DNA from: a virus
Length of the DNA: 50,695 nucleotides
IMG/VR virus record: IMGVR_UViG_3300025115_000247
Coordinates: 1-50,695 of that record
Strand: one strand, 5' to 3'
Numbering within the stretch: the first letter of the stretch is position 1; every line of letters starts with the position of its first letter. The notes under the pieces were generated by a model. It searched no databases and was not told where the DNA came from. It saw only the letters and a program-made list of their open reading frames with translations. Shown piece by piece: positions 14,431 through 22,671 of this stretch. The position numbers were made by a program, and so were the translations under genes.

Positions 14431-14507
14431 TGGTGCCCCCGACAGGACTTGAACCTGTGACCCAGCGATTATGAGTCGCTCGCTCTGACCAACTGAGCTA
14501 CAGGGGC
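14431..14507 (-). tRNA. tRNA with CAU anticodon (Met or Ile2), CCA encoded
   Basis: 77 bases with acceptor GCCCCTG/CGGGGGC, D arm GTAGCTCAGTTGGTCAGAGC, anticodon loop CTCATAA, T arm ACAGG-TTCAAGT-CCTGT and genomic CCA. CAU may read AUG, or AUA if the C is lysidinylated; the sequence alone does not decide. First gene after the tRNA promoter. Confidence 0.92.
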
Positions 14508-14519
14508 ATTACAGAACAT

Positions 14520-14548
14520 ATTATATGATATTTTTGAATTAAAGTCAA
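14520..14548 (-). promoter_or_regulatory. sigma70-type promoter of the tRNA operon
   Basis: TTGACT (14548-14543), 17-base spacer, TATAAT (14525-14520) on the minus strand, just upstream of tRNA-CAU. Confidence 0.85.
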
Positions 14549-14551
14549 CTG

Positions 14552-14917
14552 CTATTTTTCGAAGGCTTCGAGGTATTGCTGTAGGTTATACCCATTTAAG
14601 ACTACCATAATACTGTCTTTTTCACCATAAAAAACAATGGTATTTTTGTTTTCTATGTAAAATGGACTTGTTAGATGCTTATCTAACAGTAAAAAATTTT
14701 TGGTTGTTGCCTTAATGTCGCACGTTAGTTTTAGTCGGTAGTGAGCTAACTCTATTACGTTGCTTAAAAAATGGTGTCCGTCTTTGGTTAACCGAAAACT
14801 AGTTTTACTTATCGGATTGTACCACCATTTCCATATCCATGCAAATATGGTTTTATTGTTAAATTCTATGTTTGCCTCTCTGAGAAAAATTTCAGTTAGG
14901 CTTCTCTTAGAAATCAC
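14552..14917 (-). CDS. hypothetical protein, 121 aa
   Basis: MISKRSLTEIFLREANIEFN, an aromatic WIWKWWYNPISKTSFRLTK stretch and FYGEKDSIMVVLNGYNLQQY. Looks soluble; unrecognised, but the composition is clearly coding and it overlaps the upstream gene by 4 bases (ATGA). Confidence 0.65.
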   Translation of the reverse strand: MISKRSLTEIFLREANIEFNNKTIFAWIWKWWYNPISKTSFRLTKDGHHFLSNVIELAHYRLKLTCDIKATTKNFLLLDKHLTSPFYIENKNTIVFYGEKDSIMVVLNGYNLQQYLEAFEK

Positions 14918-15201
14918 GGATAGACTTGGTCGCCTTGCTTTAATAGAACAACTGTAAATTTGTTTGTTTTAAACAGACTATTCATCTTTTTTGCTAAGTT
15001 TATTGCGTGGCCAGGATTACCAAACGACGTTTTTTTATATTTTGGTCCAGGGTAACTGACAAGGATGTTAAAGGTTTTTAGGTTGATAGGTTTCCCGTCA
15101 TAAAAGACTGCCCATACCCCTTCACTGGCCAGAACTTGCTCACTAATATAAGTTGTCTTATTAACATTCTCTAATACAACTTGCGGTTTTGGTCTTGACA
15201 T
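14914..15201 (-). CDS. hypothetical protein, 95 aa
   Basis: MSRPKPQVVLENVNKTTYIS, EGVWAVFYDGKPINLKTFN, and GPKYKKTSFGNPGHAINLA. A beta-rich small protein typical of phage genomes; not recognised. AGGA precedes ATG 15201 and the hairpin at 15211-15243 lies just upstream. Confidence 0.65.
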   Translation of the reverse strand: MSRPKPQVVLENVNKTTYISEQVLASEGVWAVFYDGKPINLKTFNILVSYPGPKYKKTSFGNPGHAINLAKKMNSLFKTNKFTVVLLKQGDQVYP

Positions 15202-15210
15202 CGATAAATC

Positions 15211-15243
15211 CTCTGATAGTGTAAGTATTTATCATTATCAGAG
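15211..15243 (-). promoter_or_regulatory. 8-bp stem with a late-promoter-like loop
   Basis: CTCTGATA (15211-15218) pairs with TATCAGAG (15236-15243). The loop holds GATAAATA on the minus strand, one base from the late consensus, close to the 95-aa gene start. It may be a weak terminator, a late promoter or both. Confidence 0.4.
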
Positions 15244-15247
15244 TATT

Positions 15248-15469
15248 TTAAAATCTCTCTCCCTTTACTTGTATAGTAGAAACTTCGTGTTTTTTAGTTT
15301 GGCTTAGTTCTGCTATTTGTGCTAGTAGTCCGAATAAGTCGTATAGTAAGTTTTTAGCCTCGGAAGCGTTTAGAACAACTTGCTGTCCACCAGATTGTTC
15401 CATTTGCTTGACTTTTTCTGCAAACTTTTTAGAATGCAAACCTAGTGAATTACTTGGTGAGCGATTCAT
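15248..15469 (-). CDS. hypothetical coiled-coil protein, 73 aa
   Basis: MNRSPSNSLGLHSKKFAEKV, then a heptad-like helix EAKNLLYDLFGLLAQIAELS. Overlaps the upstream 162-aa gene by 22 bases. Unknown function. Confidence 0.6.
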   Translation of the reverse strand: MNRSPSNSLGLHSKKFAEKVKQMEQSGGQQVVLNASEAKNLLYDLFGLLAQIAELSQTKKHEVSTIQVKGERF

Positions 15470-15938
15470 TTGCTAACCTAAGTTGCTCTTGCATTTCGAA
15501 CTTGTCTTTAAACGGACCCTTAAATGGATACCGATTTAGTGTGATAAGCTTGGGTGACACTGACTTAACCCACCCGTTGTTAAACTGCACAATATAATAT
15601 CCTGCACAGTAAAAGCTTTTGCTTTTGCTTGTTTTTGTAAAGATAGGCAGCTTCTTTGCAACATCGTATAGCTCGTTGAACGGCTTAAACGAAGTAGGGA
15701 ACTCGTGAACATGGTATTCGTCATCGGCTTTTTTCTTCTGTTTTGCAACTTTTGTCTTGTCGAACAAAATGTTGTACTGTTTACCTAGTACCTTAATGCT
15801 AGGAAATTTTTCTCGATGTTGGTCATGTACAAATACTACACCGTCTTCGGTGGTTTGGATTGTAGCGACTTTGTTGCCGTTATCCTCTTCTACGATCCAA
15901 AACTTATCTTTCACAATAGGTTTAGCGACTAACATCAT
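15450..15938 (-). CDS. conserved phage hypothetical, 162 aa
   Basis: MMLVAKPIVKDKFWIVEEDN, GKQYNILFD and CAGYYIVQFNNGWVKSVSP. The YYIVxFNNGWV-xxxCPK-like motif is a pattern I associate with T4-like marine phage proteins of unknown function. Beta-rich N-terminus and a helical tail QEQLRLANESLTK. ATGA-type overlap with the upstream gene. Confidence 0.68.
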   Translation of the reverse strand: MMLVAKPIVKDKFWIVEEDNGNKVATIQTTEDGVVFVHDQHREKFPSIKVLGKQYNILFDKTKVAKQKKKADDEYHVHEFPTSFKPFNELYDVAKKLPIFTKTSKSKSFYCAGYYIVQFNNGWVKSVSPKLITLNRYPFKGPFKDKFEMQEQLRLANESLTK

Positions 15939-16270
15939 ACGGTTACCTCATCAGTTACTAAAATCGTCATCATATCTAACTTTTCCTTCAAGTCTCTAAG
16001 CCCAGGGTGTTTTGCAGCTAATTCTACAAATTGTTCTTCTTCTGCTTTCTTTTTTCTAGCCCACGCAAGTAACTCTTGCACTTCGTTGTCTAAGGATATT
16101 GAAGCATCTGGTTGAGTGATACTAATCCAAGTATATCCATCGTTAACTTCCATCGTTTGATTTGCGGTGTTATATCTCACTTGCCCAGCACACGGGCCGT
16201 TGCTGTTGATGTAAGGAGCAACTACAGAGACTGATTGCAACCCCGGACCGACGTATATATTTTTAATCAT
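15935..16270 (-). CDS. conserved phage hypothetical, 111 aa
   Basis: The N-terminal half resembles a small beta module (GPCAGQVRYNTANQTMEVND, then GYTWISI), like the GxxRyNt...le.yd.g.W repeats in phage tail or whisker-type proteins. The C-terminal half is helical (EVQELLAWARKKKAEEEQ). May be a small virion or assembly protein; not certain. Confidence 0.65.
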   Translation of the reverse strand: MIKNIYVGPGLQSVSVVAPYINSNGPCAGQVRYNTANQTMEVNDGYTWISITQPDASISLDNEVQELLAWARKKKAEEEQFVELAAKHPGLRDLKEKLDMMTILVTDEVTV

Positions 16271-16652
16271 GTTGCTTTCCTGTGTTAAACCACAAAAGAA
16301 CTTCTTGCGGCGGAATGTTTTTGCCCTCTAGTTTTTCTTTATAATGGTCGTAGATTTTTTTATGAAGATACTTAAAGTGACCTTCGGGTCCAAACTCAAC
16401 GGCCTTCCATGACCTAGTACCAAATGCATTAGAATAAAATAATCGCTTAAATTCTTCAAATACAGATGACTTCATTTTTGGATTTGGCCACACATTAAAA
16501 AAGATGCTTGATGCAATTAACAAAGCCTGTTTGTGGGTCATTAGCATACCGTTCCATGCTACGATATGGGCACCGTGTTTCTGATCGTAATACATAGCAG
16601 GTTTCGGATCCATAGTGGACCAGAATTTAGCCTCGGACTGGGTTGAAAGCAT
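16263..16652 (-). CDS. hypothetical protein, 129 aa
   Basis: MLSTQSEAKFWSTMDPKPAM, WNGMLMTHKQALLIASSIFF and SWKAVEFGPEGHFKYLHKKI. Soluble; unrecognised. Overlaps the nucleotidyltransferase gene by 26 bases. Confidence 0.62.
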   Translation of the reverse strand: MLSTQSEAKFWSTMDPKPAMYYDQKHGAHIVAWNGMLMTHKQALLIASSIFFNVWPNPKMKSSVFEEFKRLFYSNAFGTRSWKAVEFGPEGHFKYLHKKIYDHYKEKLEGKNIPPQEVLLWFNTGKQHD

Positions 16653-17394
16653 TCTCGTAATCCTCTTGTTCTCTATTAAATGTCCATTTAGTATCGGTGC
16701 TGGATGTTACAATTTTGTTAATTAATTCAGGATCTGGCTCATAACCGTATGACCAATATTTAACTAGTCGTTTAATAACATCTGGTTGGAATGGTTCTTT
16801 AAAATGCAGTTCTTTGTTCTTAATATGCTGTGCAACATATTCGTTAAGTAGGTATTCTGCGCCGTCAGTTCCGAGTTGGCAAACTGTAAGGTCAAAACTA
16901 TTTATCACATCTTGAAGTGTTTCGAAGTACCTTTTGTGGATAATTTGTATAGTCCAGCTAGTATCTGAACTTGTTGGATCATACAGACGAAGAGTAGTAG
17001 CATTATCGCTCTGATAAACAACAGATGTTGACAACACAGAGAAGAACGAGTCTATTTCTTGTTTGCTTGTTTTCTTAGAGAAGAACGAGTCTATTTCTTG
17101 TTTGCTTGTTTTCTTTAACTTTTCCACTAGTTCTCTAGCCTGTGCTTCGTCCTTACAAAACACATCAATGTCGCTTTGTCCAACTAGTTGTCCTTGGTAC
17201 CACGCTAATACTGCGCCACCGGCAATCCATGGCCCGAATATCATATTCGGTTGAATTAACGATACCGGATAGTGATCAACCGGATGCACACACGGTAGAA
17301 ATTGCCGATTATCAACTTTTGCAATAGGGCGATGCTCAAATACATCAGGTAAAGTTTGGTTTAACACATTACTCCATGGTGCTGTCATTTTCAT
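16627..17394 (-). CDS. nucleotidyltransferase-fold protein with an internal duplication
   Basis: 255 residues. IAGGAVLAWYQGQLVGQSDI then DVF gives the GG...S-D-x-D pattern of the Pol-beta-type nucleotidyltransferase superfamily; LRLYDP and SWTIQIIHKRYFETLQDVIN resemble the strand with the third acidic residue and following helix in tRNA-nucleotidyltransferase-like proteins. Residues near 97-122 contain a perfect tandem repeat KKTSKQEIDSFFS. Target unknown; modification of RNA, or an antitoxin-like fold, are possible. Confidence 0.68.
   Translation of the reverse strand: MKMTAPWSNVLNQTLPDVFEHRPIAKVDNRQFLPCVHPVDHYPVSLIQPNMIFGPWIAGGAVLAWYQGQLVGQSDIDVFCKDEAQARELVEKLKKTSKQEIDSFFSKKTSKQEIDSFFSVLSTSVVYQSDNATTLRLYDPTSSDTSWTIQIIHKRYFETLQDVINSFDLTVCQLGTDGAEYLLNEYVAQHIKNKELHFKEPFQPDVIKRLVKYWSYGYEPDPELINKIVTSSTDTKWTFNREQEDYENAFNPVRG
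17041..17118 (-). repeat. 39-bp perfect tandem duplication
   Basis: 17041-17079 is repeated at 17080-17118 (unit beginning GAAGAACGAGTC on the plus strand), adding exactly 13 codons in frame to the nucleotidyltransferase-fold gene. Identity of the copies implies a very recent event or an assembly duplication. Confidence 0.9.
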
Positions 17395-17593
17395 ATTCCC
17401 TTAAAACTTTGTTGATGTTGGCGGGAGAAAAGTCATCGTTGTAAAAGTTCATAAAGTCCTTTATTTCTAAGAAAATAGATAGTAAGTCCTTTTTAGTAAT
17501 CAGTAGACGTTCTCCGTTCACTTCATACTGCACTAAATTAGGAGCAGCCCATTTCACACGAACTTCAGAATTTTCTGACAACTTAATCATCAT
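17369..17593 (-). CDS. hypothetical protein, 74 aa
   Basis: MMIKLSENSEVRVKWAAPNL, KKDLLSIFLEIKDFMNFYND. Small alpha/beta protein, unrecognised. ATG overlaps the upstream stop by 4 bases; its end overlaps the nucleotidyltransferase-fold gene. Confidence 0.62.
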   Translation of the reverse strand: MMIKLSENSEVRVKWAAPNLVQYEVNGERLLITKKDLLSIFLEIKDFMNFYNDDFSPANINKVLREYENDSTME

Positions 17594-17796
17594 TTTTCGA
17601 CACCTTCGAAGTGGATTCCTTCCATACAGAATCCAATAGTCTTAAGCCACTCTCTAAAATGAGGCAGTAATTCATCCCATGTCTTATCTTCTTTCCCACT
17701 TACCACAATTTCGATATGACGGGTGGCAATGTCGGCAACAAGAGGATCGGCATCATCGTCTGTTTCTTCGTAAATAAATTTGTACTTAATCATCAT
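17590..17796 (-). CDS. hypothetical acidic protein, 68 aa
   Basis: MMIKYKFIYEETDDDADPLV, then KTWDELLPHFREWLKTIGFC. Starts inside the end of the 89-aa gene. Unrecognised; tight packing supports it. Confidence 0.6.
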   Translation of the reverse strand: MMIKYKFIYEETDDDADPLVADIATRHIEIVVSGKEDKTWDELLPHFREWLKTIGFCMEGIHFEGVEK

Positions 17797-18025
17797 TTAC
17801 CTCGCAGTATTGCAGTACAGTATTGAACACATCGTCGTCGTTGTCGTCGAGGATAAGCCAAGATGCAGCATACGAGTCAGAATATTCTTCCCATGCATGT
17901 TGTGCATCATTTGCACTTATATGATAGCCTCGTTGTTTGCAAATATCAACTATCCTGGCTACATCGCCATGCCAGCGAAACTCTTCGTGTAAGTACTCAG
18001 GCGGTTTGAACGTTAGACTTTTCAT
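17786..18025 (-). CDS. hypothetical protein, 79-89 aa
   Basis: The most likely start is ATG 18025 (MKSLTFKPPEYLHEEFRWHG) after GGAAG, though the frame opens at 18055. It continues ARIVDICKQRGYHISANDAQ, a helical winged-helix-like pattern, and ends with a run of Asp (LDDNDDD). Overlaps the upstream gene. Function unknown. Confidence 0.6.
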   Translation of the reverse strand: MKSLTFKPPEYLHEEFRWHGDVARIVDICKQRGYHISANDAQHAWEEYSDSYAASWLILDDNDDDVFNTVLQYCEVNDD

Positions 18026-18611
18026 ATTCTTCCATTTCTTTTTTGCGTCTTGCATTCATAGCACGCCGACACTTCGAACAGATTGTGCTAACCCATCCTC
18101 TGTTGCTCTTAGTTTCGGCAGGAACCCCGCAATGCTCGCAAGTATATCCTGACATAGCTTCGGCCATCCGAACCATACCGTCGATTGTTGCGTCGCCGCC
18201 ATGATAGTAAAACCGTAGTGTGCCAAACTTTTCTTTTACTTGGTCAACAACTACTTGCGGGACAGATTCTGGTACTTCTCGGAACTTTATACTAGCAATA
18301 GCTTCGGCAACCTGTTTATGAGTCCAATCAGATGGGCCGCCCTTGCCATATGTATAAAACCAAATAAGGCCGGCGGTATCACCATTTAACGCTCGTTTTA
18401 GGCAACGATTGTATTGCAAATTGTGAGCCCGTTGCTTTCGGGCCCAATCGATGTGGTGTTGTATATTGCCGCATAGTGCAGCAATGATATTAAACCAACC
18501 GTCGCCGTGGGAAAATCCCCAGCACATGCAAGTTTCGGTCATCGGTTTATATCGATCTCGAAATAACCTTGGATATTTCTTTACTAGGTATTCGTCGTGC
18601 TCTTTTTTCAT
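17997..18611 (-). CDS. conserved phage hypothetical with a zinc ribbon, 204 aa
   Basis: CMCWGFSHGDGWFNIIAALC begins a conserved region, KEKFGTLRFYYHGGDATIDG follows, then a zinc ribbon CEHCG...CSKC at about 168-189 and a charged tail. The GDGW(F/Y)...KFGTLRFY...G pattern is widespread in phages as an unnamed family. Nucleic-acid binding is plausible because of the ribbon. Overlaps both neighbours. Confidence 0.7.
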   Translation of the reverse strand: MKKEHDEYLVKKYPRLFRDRYKPMTETCMCWGFSHGDGWFNIIAALCGNIQHHIDWARKQRAHNLQYNRCLKRALNGDTAGLIWFYTYGKGGPSDWTHKQVAEAIASIKFREVPESVPQVVVDQVKEKFGTLRFYYHGGDATIDGMVRMAEAMSGYTCEHCGVPAETKSNRGWVSTICSKCRRAMNARRKKEMEEYEKSNVQTA

Positions 18612-19327
18612 TTTACGTTCACGGTTTTCTTGCTAACCCACTTATCTTCCCAACATACACCGGTCCCCCAATCGTGCAATTTCATATTGTTTTCGACTAG
18701 TTTAGTTGCAATTTCAGCAGCTTCTTCCATCGAATTGGCATCGATCGTGAACCGATTTTTTACGTTGAGTGTTACGGTGTATGATTGCTTCTTTTTCATG
18801 TTAGGAAATGCCCTTTCGATTTCTTCTGGGACTTCTTCATCAGACAGGTTATTTAAAAATGTGTCAATATCGTCAACTAAGTCGGTAGTCACTGATGCGT
18901 TATCCCAATCTGCAGACTTTTCGGTTGGAGGAAACGGCCATGCCTTATCCGGACTAAGGCCGTCTACTTCTCCTCCTCTGCACGAATACGACTCAAGGAT
19001 TGCAAGAATAGATGATTTGCTCACTAATGCAGTTTGCTTATCGTCGTATGCGACATACGGATCAACCTTTCGCTGTGCAGCTTCTTTTTCGTACTCTGTT
19101 TTAGCACTTTTGCTATACCAACTATAGTGAGTACCTAGCTCGTCACAATATGCTTCAACAACAAACACACGCTGAGTTAGTGTGTCATAAACGCAGCTTC
19201 CGATTTCGGTACCACTAATATCACAAAAATCCATCCACCGTGCAGTAGGGCCGAAACAATTCCACCCGTATTCGCTACCGCCGCTGATTTGACTGTTTGC
19301 TGCTTTAGTTACTGTTTTGAGTTTCAT
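18608..19327 (-). CDS. hypothetical protein, 239 aa
   Basis: Start placed at ATG 19327 (MKLKTVTKAANSQISGG) because AAGGAAAA precedes it; a longer frame to 19387 lacks a ribosome site. YSWYSKSAKTEYEKEAAQRK, PYVAYDDKQ, an acidic centre, and a C-terminal SYTVTLNVKNRFTIDANSME then EAAEIATKLV, which looks like a small ferredoxin-like or DUF-type beta-alpha module. Not recognised. Confidence 0.62.
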   Translation of the reverse strand: MKLKTVTKAANSQISGGSEYGWNCFGPTARWMDFCDISGTEIGSCVYDTLTQRVFVVEAYCDELGTHYSWYSKSAKTEYEKEAAQRKVDPYVAYDDKQTALVSKSSILAILESYSCRGGEVDGLSPDKAWPFPPTEKSADWDNASVTTDLVDDIDTFLNNLSDEEVPEEIERAFPNMKKKQSYTVTLNVKNRFTIDANSMEEAAEIATKLVENNMKLHDWGTGVCWEDKWVSKKTVNVK

Positions 19328-19508
19328 CTTTATTTTCCTTTTGCATTGAGATAAAAACACATCCTTCGGCACCGCATCCGCATACAACGTGCCGTTCCCT
19401 TACTACATTCGAGGTGTCAATTTCGCCTCTCTTAATCATTGAGTTAATTACTTCTTGTTGGTGCTGTGCTGCTACTAAATCTTTAGGTGATAAAAATCGT
19501 CCACTCAT
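19305..19508 (-). CDS. hypothetical protein, 67 aa
   Basis: MSGRFLSPKDLVAAQHQQEV then VVCGCGAEGCVF, a compact Cys cluster. First gene after the promoter at 19574-19601, overlapping the next gene by 23 bases. Unknown function. Confidence 0.6.
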   Translation of the reverse strand: MSGRFLSPKDLVAAQHQQEVINSMIKRGEIDTSNVVRERHVVCGCGAEGCVFISMQKENKDETQNSN

Positions 19509-19573
19509 TTTTGATCCTCACTGTTGTATGTTGCACTTAAAATATCCCCGAATAACGAAGCTTGTTTATATAC

Positions 19574-19601
19574 ATTATAACAGTATTGCTTTAAAAGTCA
19601 A
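19574..19601 (-). promoter_or_regulatory. sigma70-type promoter
   Basis: TTGACT (19601-19596), 16-base spacer, TATAAT (19579-19574) on the minus strand, driving the 67-aa gene and those after it. The GIY-YIG gene begins just upstream on the other strand. Confidence 0.8.
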
Positions 19602-19685
19602 ACAGTTTGAGCAATAGGATAAATAGTTATGCAGTTCGCGGAACGCCAATTCCCAACTGCTCTACATATGAAAGGAATATGCAGC

Positions 19686-20291
19686 ATGTCTATTTATAAC
19701 CCCATGAATTTACCATCTGGTTTTTATGTATATGCATACATTAGAACAAATGGGACTCCCTATTACATTGGTAAAGGGCAAACAACAAGAGCTTGGCTGC
19801 AACATCGGTATAACGGAAAAGGTGTCCATACTCCGCCAAATGAAAGAATAATAGTGTTAGAAGCTAATTTAACTGAAATTGGCGCATTTTCGCTCGAGCG
19901 TAGAATGATCCGATGGTATGGTAGAAAAGATACAAACACTGGAATATTACATAATAGGACCGCCGGAGGAGACGGAACTTCCGGATTTGTCAGGCCTCAA
20001 TATTTAAAAGATAGCCAAAGCAAATGGGTCACTGAATTAAATAAAAAACGACTCGCCGCCGGCACACATACTTTTCAGATTAACTCCCCTATGCGCCGAC
20101 CTGAGATAGCAAAAAAATGTAGCGAAAGAATGTCGGGAGCAAATAATCCATCATATGGCCGTCCGGAAGTTGCTAACCGCATTAATGCTAAACCTCCGAA
20201 AACTTGCCCATATTGTAATAAGGTTGTTTCCTTAGGAAATTATGCCAGGTGGCACGGAGAAAAATGCAAGTCATTTACCGTATGCTGCTGA
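19686..20291 (+). CDS. GIY-YIG homing endonuclease
   Basis: Start chosen at ATG 19686 (MSIYNPMNLPSGF) with AAGGA upstream; the frame opens at 19629. [20 protein letters not shown] is the GIY-YIG motif, LERRMIRWYGRK and ILHNRTAGGDG follow. C-terminal CPYCNKVV...YARWHGEKCK is the same zinc-ribbon tail seen in the HNH enzyme at 7.2 kb. Inserted between RNase H and an early promoter, with its 3' end overlapping the RNase H stop. GATAAATA near 19618 is a possible late-type promoter. Confidence 0.9.
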   Translation: MSIYNPMNLPSGFYVYAYIRTNGTPYYIGKGQTTRAWLQHRYNGKGVHTPPNERIIVLEANLTEIGAFSLERRMIRWYGRKDTNTGILHNRTAGGDGTSGFVRPQYLKDSQSKWVTELNKKRLAAGTHTFQINSPMRRPEIAKKCSERMSGANNPSYGRPEVANRINAKPPKTCPYCNKVVSLGNYARWHGEKCKSFTVCC

Positions 20292-21263
20292 CAGTATTTT
20301 TGAAAATAAGTCGCTTTGCTCGCTTAGTTTAATTAAATTATACTTCCCACAGAATTTTAAGAAATGCGTCCCAACTTGAGGAACAGTTTTAGTAAATGAT
20401 TCTGACGAGATCGTATCAACTATCAACTTTTTAATTTCAGGGGGTTGGGCAGTAAGATCGATAAGAGTGGTATTCCGTATGAAATCATCTAACACACGAT
20501 GCTCAATCCCATTATGATCAGTCCAGCGTTGAAGCATAAAATTGCTATAATTATACCCTTTGCTGTCTCGGTCTAAAAAAGCCTCAGTGATACCAACTTT
20601 TTTTGCTGACCCTTTAACCCGAACTCCTGGATATGCACTAAACACGTTATCGGTTGGGTCACCTCTGGCAATTTTCTCGAATAGAATCCATTTTGGATCA
20701 GGGAGTTTCTTTTCTTCTTTGGTTTTCTTATCTTTAACAGGAGTACCTTTTGTATTATTGAAGAAGCCGTCTAGGGTGATCAGCTCGTCGGTAATACCAT
20801 TGTACTGTACTACATTTTCTGCAATGAGTTGATAGTAGTCGGTGTCGGAACTAACAATGGTGTGGTGATCGTTTGGATGACTAGCGATCCAACCAGCAAT
20901 CAAGTCGTCTGCCTCTAATTTGCTATTTTGTAGCACCGTGCAGTTTGTCTTGTTTAAGATAAATGTTTGAAGGTCAGTAAACGCTTCGAAAAAGAGCCTG
21001 TCGAGCTCTTGTTCTTCTTCGGTAAGAGCAGCCCTTGCAACTGCTCTATTTGCCTTGTATGGGGCGTAAAAGTCTTTACGCCAGCTTCGACCTTCCAGGG
21101 CGAAGACCACATGACCCGAGTCATGTCCTTTCCAACACTTGGCAATGCTCGACAGGGTAAGATGGGTTGCAAACGCTACCTTTTCTTCAGTGGTAGATTG
21201 CTTTGCGGCAATGTGTTTGCAACGGAAAAAAGTGTTTGCGGTATCAACAAGTAGGAATTTCAT
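20271..21263 (-). CDS. rnh: T4 RNase H-type 5'-3' exonuclease/flap endonuclease
   Basis: 330 residues. MKFLLVDTANTFFRCKHIA, FALEGRSWRKDFYAPYKANR, KLEADDLIAGW and IVSSDTDYYQL give the PIN/5' nuclease acidic cluster. GDPTDNVFSAYPGVRVKGSA is the helix-hairpin-helix region. It removes RNA primers from lagging-strand fragments at the replication fork. Preceded by a sigma70 promoter at 21273-21301. Near-normal length (T4 Rnh is 305 aa). Confidence 0.92.
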   Translation of the reverse strand: MKFLLVDTANTFFRCKHIAAKQSTTEEKVAFATHLTLSSIAKCWKGHDSGHVVFALEGRSWRKDFYAPYKANRAVARAALTEEEQELDRLFFEAFTDLQTFILNKTNCTVLQNSKLEADDLIAGWIASHPNDHHTIVSSDTDYYQLIAENVVQYNGITDELITLDGFFNNTKGTPVKDKKTKEEKKLPDPKWILFEKIARGDPTDNVFSAYPGVRVKGSAKKVGITEAFLDRDSKGYNYSNFMLQRWTDHNGIEHRVLDDFIRNTTLIDLTAQPPEIKKLIVDTISSESFTKTVPQVGTHFLKFCGKYNLIKLSEQSDLFSKILSAAYGK

Positions 21264-21272
21264 AGTGCAGTA

Positions 21273-21301
21273 AGTATAGCTTATTGCACTAAATACGTCA
21301 A
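21273..21301 (-). promoter_or_regulatory. sigma70-type promoter of the RNase H gene
   Basis: TTGACG (21301-21296), 17-base spacer, TATACT (21278-21273) on the minus strand, 10 bases upstream of the RNase H ATG; the transcript would have almost no leader. Confidence 0.75.
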
Positions 21302-21302
21302 C

Positions 21303-22031
21303 CTACGATCCGTCCAAAACTTTGAGTAAGTGAGGTTCTAAGTAATCTGCCCAAAATTGATGGGCGTCTGCACCAAAATGGTACCAATCGTCTCTAGGTT
21401 TAAATCCCTTATTTTGGACAATCCCTAAATATTCATGGTGTAGTTGATACGGAAGTATGTAATTATTACCAAAATCAACTCGATTCTCAGGTAAAATCAT
21501 ATCAAAATCGCCTGCGGTGTTAAAGAACAAGTGTTTGATGTTACGTTCTTTAAGATAGAAATGAAACTGCTTAATTTTTTCGTGCGATTGTGTTACTGGT
21601 TTAATCCAGTAACGATGAGTATCACGGTCGATACTCATATTAGCTACCCACTCTTTATATCTTTGTTTTAACCCTTCTGGTAAGTTATCAGTACCAGATG
21701 CATTAATTTGGTGATATGCTCCTTCATAAGCCCATTCTTCTCGATCAAATCCGGGCCACCCAATCAGTAAACAGATGTCGCCAACATATTGACCTAAAAA
21801 TTGTTTTGTGGTGCGGATAACACGATCAACACTTCCGCCGGAAATTCCTTGTGCGACCAGAGACAAATTGTGTTTTTTGGCTAACAAATATCCGTAAGAG
21901 TAAGGGAAGTTATCGGGATGAGGGGCTTCCCCTAAATACCAATACTTATGATCGTCTTTAGCCATACCGCATCTGGTATTAACTATAGAATGACCTACGC
22001 TATGAGAGCATCCGTTTACATATAATAACAT
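21303..22031 (-). CDS. SGNH-hydrolase-like protein (1 of 3)
   Basis: 242 residues. Block I: VNGCSHSVGHS with the nucleophile-type Ser; block II-like GISGGSVDRV; C-terminal DDWYHFGADAHQFWADYL with D-x2-H-like catalytic pair. Such SGNH/GDSL-type proteins deacylate glycans or lipids. T4-like phages often carry several with unknown role. Overlaps the upstream gene by one base. Confidence 0.72.
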   Translation of the reverse strand: MLLYVNGCSHSVGHSIVNTRCGMAKDDHKYWYLGEAPHPDNFPYSYGYLLAKKHNLSLVAQGISGGSVDRVIRTTKQFLGQYVGDICLLIGWPGFDREEWAYEGAYHQINASGTDNLPEGLKQRYKEWVANMSIDRDTHRYWIKPVTQSHEKIKQFHFYLKERNIKHLFFNTAGDFDMILPENRVDFGNNYILPYQLHHEYLGIVQNKGFKPRDDWYHFGADAHQFWADYLEPHLLKVLDGS

Positions 22032-22441
22032 TAACTGACCTCAGTCCGACCACCACCAAGATCTCGTTTCTGGACTACTCTTGGGGATTGGTCTGGGTGA
22101 TTAGCTTCCCATTGTTCGAAATTTTCCATAACAACATTGCGACAAATGTCAGTAAACCACATGTCAACTATGGCGTAGTCGTCTTTTCCTTTGTACCCTG
22201 CCTTAACTAACCGTGCAACAAAAATCTCATTGAAGTCAATTTCGAATGCGCCGTTTCCGATGTTATCTGGATCTAGTTCAACAGATAGCACTTTAACCCA
22301 CGGTTCGCCTCTTGAGGTAGCAGCATCTTTCTCAGACTGCTTTGGGGGTTTAGCATTTTTTGCACCTTCCTCTGGCTGATAGCCGTCTACTACTTTTTTA
22401 GAGGACTTTTTTCCGAGCTTCTTTTTTAAAAAATCAAACAT
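22031..22441 (-). CDS. hypothetical protein, 136 aa
   Basis: Start set at ATG 22441 (MFDFLKKKLGKKSSKK) because AGGAG lies eight bases upstream; the frame opens at 22507. A Lys-rich N-terminus leads to AATSRGEPWVKVLSVELDPD, then AFEIDFNEIFVARLVKAGYK and IVDMWFTDICRNVVMENFEQ. The SRGEPWVKVLS segment is duplicated in the chimeric mini-gene at 22668-22820. Unknown function. Confidence 0.68.
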   Translation of the reverse strand: MFDFLKKKLGKKSSKKVVDGYQPEEGAKNAKPPKQSEKDAATSRGEPWVKVLSVELDPDNIGNGAFEIDFNEIFVARLVKAGYKGKDDYAIVDMWFTDICRNVVMENFEQWEANHPDQSPRVVQKRDLGGGRTEVS

Positions 22442-22473
22442 ATCTAGTACTCCTAATGCTGCGTCTGGGGTTA

Positions 22474-22671
22474 TCACACTTTTGTTCCACAATCTAAGCA
22501 CACACACTCGTCGTCATCAATCATTTTGCAGTTTGTGTGCGGACAAACTTTCTTAAATGATCTAAGCAAATCTTCTCTTACAGTTTTTAATCGTTGTAGT
22601 TCTTGCTCAATTGAGTTAATTTCTGCATCTAGCTTATCAATTGCTGCCAATAAAGACTCGGGTGTAGTCAT
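22474..22671 (-). CDS. coiled-coil plus zinc-ribbon mini protein, 65 aa
   Basis: MTTPESLLAAIDKLDAEINS begins a coiled coil (to about 44), then CPHTNCKM...CVCLDCGTKV, a zinc ribbon. ATG 22671 overlaps the stop of the chimeric gene (ATGA). The 57-aa protein at 30074-30247 has the same architecture. Unknown role. Confidence 0.68.
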   Translation of the reverse strand: MTTPESLLAAIDKLDAEINSIEQELQRLKTVREDLLRSFKKVCPHTNCKMIDDDECVCLDCGTKV

